A stretch of 6,224 nucleotides of DNA from a bacterium (GTDB lineage Bacteria > Planctomycetota > Phycisphaerae > Phycisphaerales > UBA1924), in assembly GCA_002401225.1 (NCBI GenBank), contig NVSM01000059.1, positions 1 through 6,224 of the forward strand, written 5' to 3'. This document shows, piece by piece, positions 1-6,224 of the stretch; position 1 is the stretch's first letter, and each line of letters starts with the position of its first letter. Below the pieces are notes generated by a model. The model saw only the letters and a program-made list of their open reading frames with translations. It did no database searches and had not been told where the DNA came from. Made by a program: the position numbers and the translations under genes.

Positions 1-171
1 CTCCCAGATCTGGCAAAAACGAACCCGCCATTTGCACCGCACCAGCCCAGCCTTCGTGAGCTATATCGAATCCCTCTTGACGCACCAACGCGGCGCCTTC
101 GCCGATGGCCACTCTGGCAGCACACTTCAGATATCCAGGGCGACCCCGATCAGGGCATAATGGTGGCGCAT
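1..171. other. Unassigned left-edge stretch
   Basis: This is the short stretch beyond the terminator of the metallopeptidase gene, and no gene can be assigned in it with confidence. A plus-strand frame is open from base 2 to a TAA at 158-160 (52 codons, many ending in C). It would make sense as the C-terminal end of a convergent gene entering from the left. A minus-strand frame sharing the same codon boundaries is also open throughout. A second plus frame also runs through to about base 203. With three frames open over so short a distance, being open is weak evidence, and I recognise no family in any of them. The convergent plus-strand tail is slightly preferred because a terminator separates it from the gene on the right. 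Confidence 0.25.
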
Positions 172-202
172 AAAAAAGGGCGTCCACACTGTGGACGCCC
201 TT
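172..202 (-). terminator. Intrinsic terminator after the metallopeptidase gene
   Basis: A perfect 12-bp inverted repeat (176-187 with 191-202, arms AAGGGCGTCCAC and GTGGACGCCCTT) encloses a 3-nt loop. Read on the minus strand, it is followed at once by six T residues (172-177, the last two overlapping the stem foot). It begins 29 bp past the TAA of the metallopeptidase gene, which is normal spacing for a rho-independent terminator. On the plus strand no T-run follows the stem, so it acts mainly for minus-strand transcription. Confidence 0.9.
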
Positions 203-230
203 GAGTGTCTAGGTTTTCAAGGCCGATCGA

Positions 231-3014
231 TTATGGACAACCCGCAGCGAACTCAGCGAGGAATGCCGAGATATCGAAGAAGTTGAGCACGCCGTCGTTG
301 TTGAAGTCTGCAACGAGATCACCCGCAGCGAATGAGCTGAGGTATGCGGAGATATCGAAGAAGTTCAACACGCCGTCACCATTGAGATCTGCGATACAAG
401 CATCACAGTCATAGCTAAAGAGCATGGCTGTATCAACACCAGCTTCAACAACTGAGCCGTCGCCAAGATCTGATGCGGTGAAGCGGATCTTGAACTGGTT
501 GTTTGCGGTGAAGCCTGCGATGTTGACCAATGAAAGCTGCTTGGTGATCCAGCCACCAGAAACTTCTGAGCCGGTCGGGCCAACAGTTTCGAGGTTGGTC
601 CAGCTTGCACCATTGTCATCTGAAACTTCAACAACAAAGATATCTGCTTCTGGTGAAGCACCGAATGAGTTGTCGTACCAGCGAGCATAGCTGATTGCCG
701 AAGCACCGACTACGGAAAGTGTTGGCGAGGTCAAGATAGTGCTGCCGCCGTCGACATCGGAGTTGCCCGAGACATTGTCAGTGAGGAAGCAGAATCCTGA
801 GCCGTCTGAGTCTGTTGCTGGATCGCCACGATCGCCGCCACCGATTGGTACGCCACGAATCCATTGGCCGTCAGATGCGTTCCCCGAAACGGTCCAGCCC
901 TGGTTGGTCTGGAAGTCGTCTTCGTAGTAGGCTGTTGGGTTCACAGTTGCGGTTGCGACTGTGAATGAAGCAGCGGGTGCATTCACCGGTGATGTTTGTG
1001 TTGCACCTGTTGTTGTTTGGGCGGTGATGTAGTATGCCAGATCTGAACCGCACTCTGCAGCTGGGAAAGCTGCTTCAAACAGTGAGCCTGAGATTTGGGT
1101 CATTGGGAATGCAACGAACCCGGCACCTGAATCAACCATCATGGTTGGTGTTGATGGGTTGACTGCACCTGCGAGTGGTTGGAAGTCCACTGACAGAGTG
1201 GTGCCGCCATTTGGGTTGACGATTGCTGGCTGCCCTGCTGGGTAAACAATATCGATGAGGCTCAGAGCTGGTGCATCCATGTTGTGGACACCAAAGCCGA
1301 TTGCGATTTCATCATAGTGGGGCGTGCCGTTACCGATGTTTGCATCATCATCGTCGAGTGTGAGCCAGTCGATGGTGATTGCTGGGGTGATGAGATCGCC
1401 GGAGTGTACCAGGATCGAGTTGACGGCGAGGAAGCCGAGGATTTCGGAGTAGTTGTTTGGTTCGGTGACCATCATTGCATTGCGTGTATCCCAGACACAT
1501 CCTGAGATGAGCTGTCCACAATCATGGATGCCGCCGGAGCATGGGTACTGGTGATTGTTATCTGCGTTACGCAGTGAGCCGTTGCATGAGCCAAAGAACC
1601 CGAGTCCGAGACGGTTATCGTCGAGGATGATGGTACTCATGACATCGCCCATGCCTTCGCCGTACTGGCCTTGGCCTGAGCCGCCAGCGTTTACGAGGTG
1701 ATGGCCGTATTCGTGATGAATAACTGATGACCAAGCGGTGTTTGGGTTGCTGCCGCCAGCGGAGCAGAAGTTGATTGAGCCGTTGCCGCCGTTGTCCGAT
1801 GGATCGTACCATGCGTTGCCTGGGCAGAAGCCGTCGGTGCGGTTGACTGTGATTGGGAAGTCATTGAACATCAGCGTTGGGAATGACGGGTTTGCAGCGA
1901 ATGCAAAGTCACGAACGCGGTTTGCTTCAACATATGCGTTGACCTGTGAGCGGATAGCTGCACTGGTGTTCGAGGCGTTGAAGGTGAGGTCTGCTGGTCC
2001 TGGAGGGGTGACAGCGTCTGCAACTGATTCAACAGAGCCTGCGAAATCGAAGACTCGGAACCATGTGCCGTTGAGTGTGCCGCTGACTGTAACTGGTCCG
2101 CTGCCTCCGTGTGGGATCGTGAAATCGCCGTTGACATCGGTGACTGCGGAGTTTCCGCCTTGGAGTGAAACTTCAAGGTATGGAAGTGGCTGAAGTGTTT
2201 CGAGTTCACAGTTGTCTGAGCCTGGCCCGTCGGATGCCATGCCGGAAGTGTTTCCGGTGACATCGATTGTGTGGATAATGTTTTCTGTGAAGAGGATTTC
2301 GCCTGTTTGTGCGTCTGTTACGACGAGGTGCTTTTCGAAGCCGTTGACGACCAGGATTGATGAGTCCGCGATTGTTGCGGGGTGTGGGTTTCCGTTTTGC
2401 CCTGCGTAGATGACTCGTTCTGTGCTTTGGATTTCTACGCCAACATTGAACTCTGCTTCAGCAGAGCTGATGATGAGTTTTTCGTTTGTTGCAAGGCGCA
2501 TTTGTTGTGCGTCAAGGGTTACTGCGCTCAGGTCAAAGAGTTGTGATGACGCGAGTACGAGCGGGTTGTTGTCGTCGTTGCGTACGAGGAGGACAAGCTT
2601 TGAGCGGAAGACAGGCATGCCTTGCTTTGTTTGCTTGTAGTAGTGTCCTGTGAATTTGTAGGAATCGAAATCTGGGAGGTATCCGATTTGCTGTGTGTGA
2701 TGGCCGTCGGCGAACGGTCCTTCAGCGATGAGCTCGGCAGTCGTCACGCCCCAGATCGCTGCGTGCTGATTGAGGAAGCTTGCGGCGGATTGGGCGCTGG
2801 TGTTGCCTTGGCTGAATGCTCGGCCATAGACACGATTGATGGAGCCGTCATCGAGCTTTGAGAACGATGCTTGTTGGTTGACTGCTTGGAACTGGGCCAT
2901 TGCAGCGAGTCGTTGTGGTGTTGGAGCTTGATTATCAGCGTGAGCAGCGGATGCGATGGCGGCTGCCAGGCATGCTGCGGTGATACGGACGGTGTTGGAC
3001 TTCTTTGTGGACAC
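231..3014 (-). CDS. Secreted gluzincin zinc metallopeptidase (FTP/M4-M36-like) with C-terminal GC-type dockerin module
   Basis: This 927-aa protein is an exported endopeptidase-like enzyme that probably cuts peptides outside the cell. Residues 1-26 form a signal peptide with a KK-containing start, an alanine-rich core and an AHA cleavage site. Residues about 50-165 match the fungalysin/thermolysin propeptide (FTP): VYGRAF at 62-67, then YYKQTKQGMPVF at 125-136. Residues about 280-325 look like a small carboxypeptidase-regulatory-like beta domain. The catalytic core holds HEYGH (434-438), and GEGMGD supplies the likely third zinc ligand E453 with D457 behind it. GTPH at 563-566 may supply the catalytic His by family analogy. 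Residues about 697-868 form a jelly-roll-like beta domain. Residues 873-927 are two dockerin-like repeats ending in AAGCP. The start is GTG. It is the only sensible start, because a stop lies in frame at 3036-3038, no other start codon lies between, and the next Met (39) falls beyond the signal peptide. The peptidase class is secure; assignment to M4 or M36 specifically is not. Confidence 0.9.
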   Translation of the reverse strand: MSTKKSNTVRITAACLAAAIASAAHADNQAPTPQRLAAMAQFQAVNQQASFSKLDDGSINRVYGRAFSQGNTSAQSAASFLNQHAAIWGVTTAELIAEGPFADGHHTQQIGYLPDFDSYKFTGHYYKQTKQGMPVFRSKLVLLVRNDDNNPLVLASSQLFDLSAVTLDAQQMRLATNEKLIISSAEAEFNVGVEIQSTERVIYAGQNGNPHPATIADSSILVVNGFEKHLVVTDAQTGEILFTENIIHTIDVTGNTSGMASDGPGSDNCELETLQPLPYLEVSLQGGNSAVTDVNGDFTIPHGGSGPVTVSGTLNGTWFRVFDFAGSVESVADAVTPPGPADLTFNASNTSAAIRSQVNAYVEANRVRDFAFAANPSFPTLMFNDFPITVNRTDGFCPGNAWYDPSDNGGNGSINFCSAGGSNPNTAWSSVIHHEYGHHLVNAGGSGQGQYGEGMGDVMSTIILDDNRLGLGFFGSCNGSLRNADNNHQYPCSGGIHDCGQLISGCVWDTRNAMMVTEPNNYSEILGFLAVNSILVHSGDLITPAITIDWLTLDDDDANIGNGTPHYDEIAIGFGVHNMDAPALSLIDIVYPAGQPAIVNPNGGTTLSVDFQPLAGAVNPSTPTMMVDSGAGFVAFPMTQISGSLFEAAFPAAECGSDLAYYITAQTTTGATQTSPVNAPAASFTVATATVNPTAYYEDDFQTNQGWTVSGNASDGQWIRGVPIGGGDRGDPATDSDGSGFCFLTDNVSGNSDVDGGSTILTSPTLSVVGASAISYARWYDNSFGASPEADIFVVEVSDDNGASWTNLETVGPTGSEVSGGWITKQLSLVNIAGFTANNQFKIRFTASDLGDGSVVEAGVDTAMLFSYDCDACIADLNGDGVLNFFDISAYLSSFAAGDLVADFNNDGVLNFFDISAFLAEFAAGCP
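234..398 (-). other. Dockerin-like C-terminal module of the metallopeptidase (residues 873-927)
   Basis: Two repeats, DLNGDGVLNFFDISAYLSSF and DFNNDGVLNFFDISAFLAEF, each carry the D-x-N-x-D-G-x-x-N-x-x-D calcium-loop pattern followed by a helix, as in type I dockerins. They are joined by a short AAGDLVA linker. A Cys precedes the first repeat (C873) and another sits one residue from the C-terminus (C926), so a disulfide clamping the ends is possible. Known dockerins bind cohesins, but no cohesin is visible in this window. Its role here as a surface-sorting or docking tag is inferred. Confidence 0.85.
270..392 (-). repeat. Two 42-bp direct repeats encoding the dockerin loops (gene 3)
   Basis: The units at 270-311 and 351-392 are spaced exactly 81 bp (27 codons) apart. 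Both begin GATATCGAAGAAGTT on the plus strand and end in TCTGC, and both encode A-D-x-N-x-D-G-V-L-N-F-F-D-I on the minus strand. They diverge mainly in the middle and at synonymous sites, which points to an old internal duplication maintained at the protein level. They are not a mobile repeat. Confidence 0.8.
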
Positions 3015-3022
3015 GGTTGAGA

Positions 3023-3030
3023 CCTTTCTT
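3023..3030 (-). promoter_or_regulatory. Ribosome binding site of the GTG-started metallopeptidase gene
   Basis: On the minus strand the leader reads AAGAAAGG, followed by 8 nt and then the GTG start at 3014. The purine run is a moderate Shine-Dalgarno match at good spacing. It supports the GTG start, which no ATG could replace without losing the signal peptide. Confidence 0.5.
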
Positions 3031-3176
3031 GTTCCTTATTACAGAGTCAATTCTCGGCAGATACACCGGGCGAATTGATCTGTGCAATCGTGGTTTGCAG
3101 GAAAACTGATTATGGTGAACTCAGGGATCCCGAGTGGGATATGCAACAAAAGGGTTCGTGGATGAACCTGTGGCCC

Positions 3177-3205
3177 ACAGTAATGGGAACGGGGGGCGGT
3201 GTCAA
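3177..3205 (-). promoter_or_regulatory. Candidate sigma70-type promoter for the metallopeptidase gene
   Basis: On the minus strand a perfect -35 hexamer TTGACA (3200-3205) is followed by a 17-bp spacer and TACTGT (3177-3182). The latter is a weak -10 box, sharing only positions 1, 2 and 6 with TATAAT. Transcription would start about 150 bp upstream of the GTG start. The location fits: it lies in the 261-bp gap after the upstream gene's stop. The poor -10 box keeps this tentative, and planctomycete promoter rules are not well known to me. Confidence 0.35.
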
Positions 3206-3275
3206 GCTATTTATAGGGCTTCGTGGGGGAAATGGCGGAGGAGGCTGTTTTGAAAGGCTTGTGTACGGGTATGTG

Positions 3276-5351
3276 TTATGGGCACCCGGCTGCAAACTCG
3301 ATGAGGTAGGCAGCGATATCAAAAAAGTTCAATAGACCATCGTTATCAAAGTCGGCAATCGGGTCTTGTGCTTGGAATGCCTGGAGGAAGAGTGAGATAT
3401 CGAAGAAGTTGAGCAGGGCGTCGCCATTGAGATCTGCGGGGCATGGTGAGCAGACGCTCAGGTCGTAGATTCGAAGCCCGCCTTCGTAGACGGCGGCGAA
3501 GGCGATGTTATCGCGGAGAAGAATGCGGCGGATGGAGTTTGTGGATTGGGTCGATTCTCTGGTTTTGATCCATTGTGCTTGTGTTGGGTTGAAGGGGTCT
3601 GTGTTGTCGTAGATGAGGAAGCCGCCGGTGCCGTTGGCAAGGTAGAGGGTGTTGTCTTTGATTGTGATCTGGTGTGCGAAGCCGGTGACTTGGCCTTCTT
3701 GCGATTGAGCGATGGCATCGAAGTGTGCGAGTTGTGTTGGGTTTGTTGGGTCTGTGATATCGAAGATTCGATATCCGAAGTTACCTTCGGGGGTGTAGAG
3801 CAGGTTGCCAACGCGTGTTGAGGTGTTAATGCCGTTGGGTGCGCTGGCGCTAAGTGGTGTGATGGTGGCGATGATTGTGGGGGAGGCGATGTCGGCGATG
3901 TCGACGATTTGGAGATCGTATTGGCTGTGGGCGATGTAGGCGATTTTGTTTTCGTCGTCGATGGTGATGTCGTTGGCCCAGCCTGGGGTGTTGAGTGTGG
4001 AGATGTGTTGGGGATTGGTCGCGTCTGAGATATCGAAGATTGAGAGCCCGAAGATTCGGTCGACGGCGTAGAGGAGATCGCCGACGACTTGTACATCTGA
4101 GGCGCGTCGGCCTGTATCTATGTTGGAGATGAGGGTTGGGTTGGATGGATCGGTGATATCGATGAGGTTGAGGTTGTCGTTGGTTGTTGCGATGTAGGCG
4201 GTGTTGTCTTTGTAATCGATCGCGACGGCATCGTCTGGGAGGATGAGTGTGGAGATGAGTTGGGGGCGTGTGTGGTTGGTGATATCGAAGAACTGGAGAG
4301 AGCCTGTGTCGTTGGCAGTGATGAGGGTGTTGTCTTTGATGATGAGATCGTTGGCGGATCCGAGTGTTTGGTGTGTCGCGGCGACGGGCTTGGTTGAGAT
4401 TCGGTAGGCGTAGAGGGCTTGGGTTGAGAGGGCGAGCATGTAGTCGTCGTGTATTTCAATCTCGCGGATTGAGGCGGGGAGGTTGAACTCGGTTCTTTGG
4501 ATCTCCATGGCATTGCTTGGGTTTGAGAGATCGAAGGCGATGATTCCTGAGCGGTCGTCATTGATTTCGTAAAGGATCGAGCTTGTTATGGCATCTCCGC
4601 GATAGAACGAGACATCAAGATTGATATTGCTGTCGATCATGATCGGTTGGGATGGATTGGTGATGTCGACGGAGAAGCCTGAGGAGCTGAGGCCGATGAG
4701 TGTGTTTTGGTCTTGTATGAACTGTCTTGCTGAGGTCGATCCGAAGCCATTGGAAGTTGCGAGGGGGTTGAGGGGGTCGGTCATGTCGAGTGCTTGGGCG
4801 TTTGTTGTGTAGCCGAAGCCGTTGGCGAAATGAACGATTGGTTTTTGTGTTTGGATGTTTGCAGCGAACTGTGGGTGGAGTGGGTCGGCGAGGTCGAGGA
4901 TATCGAAATCGTAGATGTACATGTAGCCGTTGTGGATTGGGGCGGAGAGTGGATAGCCTTCTGAGCTGAGTGTGTATTCGTGTGTGAATGTCGGTGAGGT
5001 CGGGTCTGAGATATCGATGGTGAACATCTTTGAGTAATGGAAGATGTATGCGGCGTTTTGGTAGATTTGGATATAGAAGCTGTTGGCAAATGGGAACTCG
5101 GTTGCGCTTACGGTAATGAGGTTGTTGGGATCTGAGATATTGATAATGACGAGTTGGGTGAAGTAGTCTTCGCTTTCGTCGAGGATGTAGGCGTAGTCGC
5201 CTTCGATGGCGAACCATTCGGCGTGGTGGAGTGGGTCGCTGATGCTGATTTGGGTAGCCGAGGGGCAATCGGGCTCTGCAACGATTGCTTGTGCGGATGT
5301 TGTGAGCAATGAGAGGGTGGCGGCGATGATGAGGGGGGAGCGGATATGCAT
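3276..5351 (-). CDS. Secreted LVIVD-repeat beta-propeller protein with C-terminal GC-type dockerin module
   Basis: This 691-aa exported protein is most likely a non-enzymatic binding scaffold, and I see no catalytic motif. Residues 1-22 are a signal peptide (hydrophobic core LIIAATLSLL, cleavage after AQA). Residues about 35-632 are a chain of roughly a dozen repeats of 35-50 aa. Each has a strand ending in hydrophobic-x-x-x-D-I-[ST]-[DN]-P-x-x-P, the hallmark of LVIVD repeats. Clear copies are at 113-120, 189-196, 229-236, 356-363, 398-405, 440-447, 484-491, 531-538 and 582-589, with degraded ones near 71, 155, 274 and 630. So many repeats suggest two stacked propellers or one large one. Residues 637-691 are the dockerin-like pair, ending EFAAGCP exactly as in the metallopeptidase downstream. 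The ATG is the only start candidate before an in-frame stop at 5418-5420. Its leader is pyrimidine-rich and has no Shine-Dalgarno sequence. The ligand is unknown. Confidence 0.88.
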   Translation of the reverse strand: MHIRSPLIIAATLSLLTTSAQAIVAEPDCPSATQISISDPLHHAEWFAIEGDYAYILDESEDYFTQLVIINISDPNNLITVSATEFPFANSFYIQIYQNAAYIFHYSKMFTIDISDPTSPTFTHEYTLSSEGYPLSAPIHNGYMYIYDFDILDLADPLHPQFAANIQTQKPIVHFANGFGYTTNAQALDMTDPLNPLATSNGFGSTSARQFIQDQNTLIGLSSSGFSVDITNPSQPIMIDSNINLDVSFYRGDAITSSILYEINDDRSGIIAFDLSNPSNAMEIQRTEFNLPASIREIEIHDDYMLALSTQALYAYRISTKPVAATHQTLGSANDLIIKDNTLITANDTGSLQFFDITNHTRPQLISTLILPDDAVAIDYKDNTAYIATTNDNLNLIDITDPSNPTLISNIDTGRRASDVQVVGDLLYAVDRIFGLSIFDISDATNPQHISTLNTPGWANDITIDDENKIAYIAHSQYDLQIVDIADIASPTIIATITPLSASAPNGINTSTRVGNLLYTPEGNFGYRIFDITDPTNPTQLAHFDAIAQSQEGQVTGFAHQITIKDNTLYLANGTGGFLIYDNTDPFNPTQAQWIKTRESTQSTNSIRRILLRDNIAFAAVYEGGLRIYDLSVCSPCPADLNGDALLNFFDISLFLQAFQAQDPIADFDNDGLLNFFDIAAYLIEFAAGCP
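3279..3443 (-). other. Dockerin-like C-terminal module of the LVIVD protein (residues 637-691)
   Basis: The repeats are DLNGDALLNFFDISLFLQAF and DFDNDGLLNFFDIAAYLIEF, with the same order and spacing as in the metallopeptidase. In the first repeat the loop glycine after the third acidic ligand is replaced by Ala (A645), while the ligand positions D640, N642 and D644 remain. Two Cys residues (C634, C637) stand before it and one (C690) near the end, so C637-C690 is the likely counterpart of the pair in the neighbouring protein. Confidence 0.83.
3315..3437 (-). repeat. Two 42-bp direct repeats encoding the dockerin loops (gene 2)
   Basis: The units at 3315-3356 and 3396-3437 are again 81 bp apart. 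The second unit is close in DNA to the pair at 270-392: it shares the GATATCGAAGAAGTTGAGCA start with the 270-311 unit and the ATTGAGATCTGC end with the 351-392 unit. The first unit is more diverged. The match between the two genes at this level suggests shared ancestry of the whole module. Confidence 0.75.
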
Positions 5352-5422
5352 GGGGGTATGGTATCGGCTGGTGGGTAGATATGGAAGATGAAAGTTGATG
5401 AATACTGAATGAAATTGTTATG

Positions 5423-5434
5423 AAAACATGTTTT
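5423..5434. promoter_or_regulatory. 12-bp perfect palindrome in the gap upstream of the LVIVD gene
   Basis: AAAACATGTTTT is a perfect palindrome about 70 bp upstream of the ATG of the LVIVD protein, within the most A+T-rich part of the 110-bp gap. It could be a binding site for a dimeric regulator. As a hairpin it has only four A-T pairs, so it is not a terminator. No convincing -35/-10 pair could be fixed around it. It is a single copy, so chance remains a fair explanation. Confidence 0.2.
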
Positions 5435-5461
5435 GTTCGGTTCTGTGAGTTTGGTGTGTGG

Positions 5462-6157
5462 TTAGCCTGCTCTGGAGATTGCGAGGGTGGTCATGAGGCG
5501 GAAGAGTTTTCTTTTTCGGGGTTCGTCGAAGAGGGTGTAGATTTCGAGCATGAGATCTTCGCGTTGTTCGATTGTCGCCTTAAGGCGGGTGGCTTTGATG
5601 TGATCGATGATGAGGGTGCGGATCTGGGCTTGTTGATCGGCGGTGGGTTGGGTGGCGGTTGCGATGGCGTCGATGGTGTCGCGGTAGCGTTTGAGGGAGA
5701 TGTCGTAGGCGAGTTGGATGTCTTGCTCGAAGAGTTTGTGGTTGAGTGTGTTTTCGATTTTTTTCGCTGCGGGTGAGTTTGGTTTGATGTGTGTATCTGG
5801 GCGTTGGGCCTGGGTCCATTTGTGCCAATAATCGTCGAGGATTCTGTGGAATTCGGTGCGTTGGGTTTCGTCGAGCATGGCGTCGAACTCTTTGGCGAAT
5901 GGGTCTCTGGGGAGGGTTGGTTCGAAGCGTTTGCGGAGTGTCGCGAGGAGGATTTGGGCTTGGGTAGAGTTGCCTTGGGTCATTGCGTCGGTGATGGCGC
6001 GGACCGTGTCGATCTCGTCGACGAGGAAGATGGTGAGGGTAAGGGTGCGTTTGTAGTCGAGATCTCTTGCTGCGGCGAGGTGGTTTTGGTCGTTGGTGAC
6101 GAGCATGAAGGCGGCGAGTTCTGGGCGTGATTCTACGGGGGTGAATCGGCCGCTCAT
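5462..6157 (-). CDS. Helical protein of unknown function with LTXXQ-like segments, possibly 5'-truncated
   Basis: I do not recognise this family. The visible part (231 aa from the first ATG) is rich in charged and Gln residues, appears almost wholly alpha-helical, has no Cys, and has no signal peptide or membrane segment. Two stretches resemble the LTXXQ motif of Spy/CpxP-type periplasmic helical proteins: LDETQRTEF at 95-103 and PTADQQAQIRTLI at 171-183. The tail is strongly basic around PRKRK (213-217). The frame stays open upstream of this ATG to the window edge (22 further codons). Those codons end mostly in C or A, as in the rest of the gene, and no ribosome binding site precedes the ATG. 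The true start may therefore lie outside the window, with a signal peptide or another domain there. It reads in the same direction as the LVIVD gene, 110 bp upstream of it, so joint transcription is possible. Coding status is well supported; the start and function are not. Confidence 0.7.
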   Translation of the reverse strand: MSGRFTPVESRPELAAFMLVTNDQNHLAAARDLDYKRTLTLTIFLVDEIDTVRAITDAMTQGNSTQAQILLATLRKRFEPTLPRDPFAKEFDAMLDETQRTEFHRILDDYWHKWTQAQRPDTHIKPNSPAAKKIENTLNHKLFEQDIQLAYDISLKRYRDTIDAIATATQPTADQQAQIRTLIIDHIKATRLKATIEQREDLMLEIYTLFDEPRKRKLFRLMTTLAISRAG

Positions 6158-6224
6158 GTTGGTGGAGCCGATGGAGTTTTGGGTTTGTGTTGAGACCGTT
6201 GGGCCTTTGAGTGTGAGTTTTCGG

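Noticed and set aside
1738..2193. A 151-codon plus-strand frame opposite the metallopeptidase gene
   Set aside because: It is antisense to conserved parts of the peptidase, including the stretch just before the active site, and has no recognisable domain.
1871..2263. A 130-codon minus-strand frame inside the metallopeptidase gene
   Set aside because: It lies wholly within the coding region of the 927-aa protein in another frame. Its translation is low-complexity (Ser, Thr, His, Gln) without domain signals.
3127..3140. Short inverted repeat ATCCC-GAGT-GGGAT in the gap before the metallopeptidase
   Set aside because: A 5-bp stem with no T-run on either strand is too weak to call a terminator or operator.
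3075..3335. Small plus-strand (86 aa) and minus-strand (70 aa) frames across the gap between the two large genes
   Set aside because: Both run into the C-terminal coding region of the LVIVD gene, have no family resemblance, and overlap each other. The gap is better read as promoter and leader.
270..3437. The four similar 42-bp units as a CRISPR or mobile repeat
   Set aside because: They occur as two pairs at codon-multiple spacing inside coding sequence and encode calcium-loop repeats. The intervening sequence is conserved protein, not spacer DNA.
3458..5268. Long alternative minus-strand frames (about 3458-4096, 4118-4561, 4615-5268) inside the LVIVD gene
   Set aside because: Their translations are dominated by Ser/Thr/Pro or Arg/His/Pro. 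These frames stay open only because the C/A-rich coding strand has few stop codons out of frame. The 691-aa frame alone has a signal peptide, repeats and a C-terminal domain.
5462..6130. Plus-strand frames opposite the helical protein (for example 5789-6130)
   Set aside because: The minus-strand frame has a plausible helical protein with two related LTXXQ-like segments. The plus-strand translations are Gly/Val/Glu-rich mirror images of its codon bias.

Overview
The window most likely comes from a planctomycete, probably of the Phycisphaerae/Phycisphaerales type. The main evidence is that two neighbouring secreted proteins end in the same tandem calcium-loop module: two dockerin-like repeats of the form D-x-N-x-D-G-x-L-N-F-F-D-I, closing with EFAAGCP. 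From memory, this C-terminal module (often called a GC-type dockerin) is typical of that lineage. One of the two long genes also has a pyrimidine-rich leader with no Shine-Dalgarno sequence, which fits. No 16S or other marker gene is present, so the assignment is an inference.

All three recognisable genes lie on the minus strand, so they are transcribed from the right edge towards the left. In that order they are: (1) 6157-5462, a mostly helical protein of at least 231 aa and unknown function, with two LTXXQ-like segments; its reading frame stays open to the right edge, so it may be truncated by the window. (2) 5351-3276, a 691-aa exported protein of about a dozen LVIVD-type beta-propeller repeats followed by the dockerin-like module. 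(3) 3014-231, a 927-aa exported zinc metallopeptidase of the thermolysin/fungalysin (gluzincin) type, with FTP propeptide, HEYGH active site, C-terminal beta domains and the same module. A strong intrinsic terminator at 172-202 ends the transcript of gene 3. A candidate sigma70-type promoter at 3177-3205 could give gene 3 its own transcript. The gaps (110 bp and 261 bp) hold no RNA gene or extra protein gene that I can support. Positions 1-171 carry only ambiguous edge frames.

Together the two large genes look like part of an extracellular or cell-surface protein set: a protease and an interaction scaffold that share one C-terminal sorting or docking tag. Nothing in the sequence proves that they act together. 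I do not see a defence system, mobile element, CRISPR array or biosynthetic cluster. The most worthwhile feature is the shared C-terminal tag, whose partner and processing I cannot tell from the sequence.
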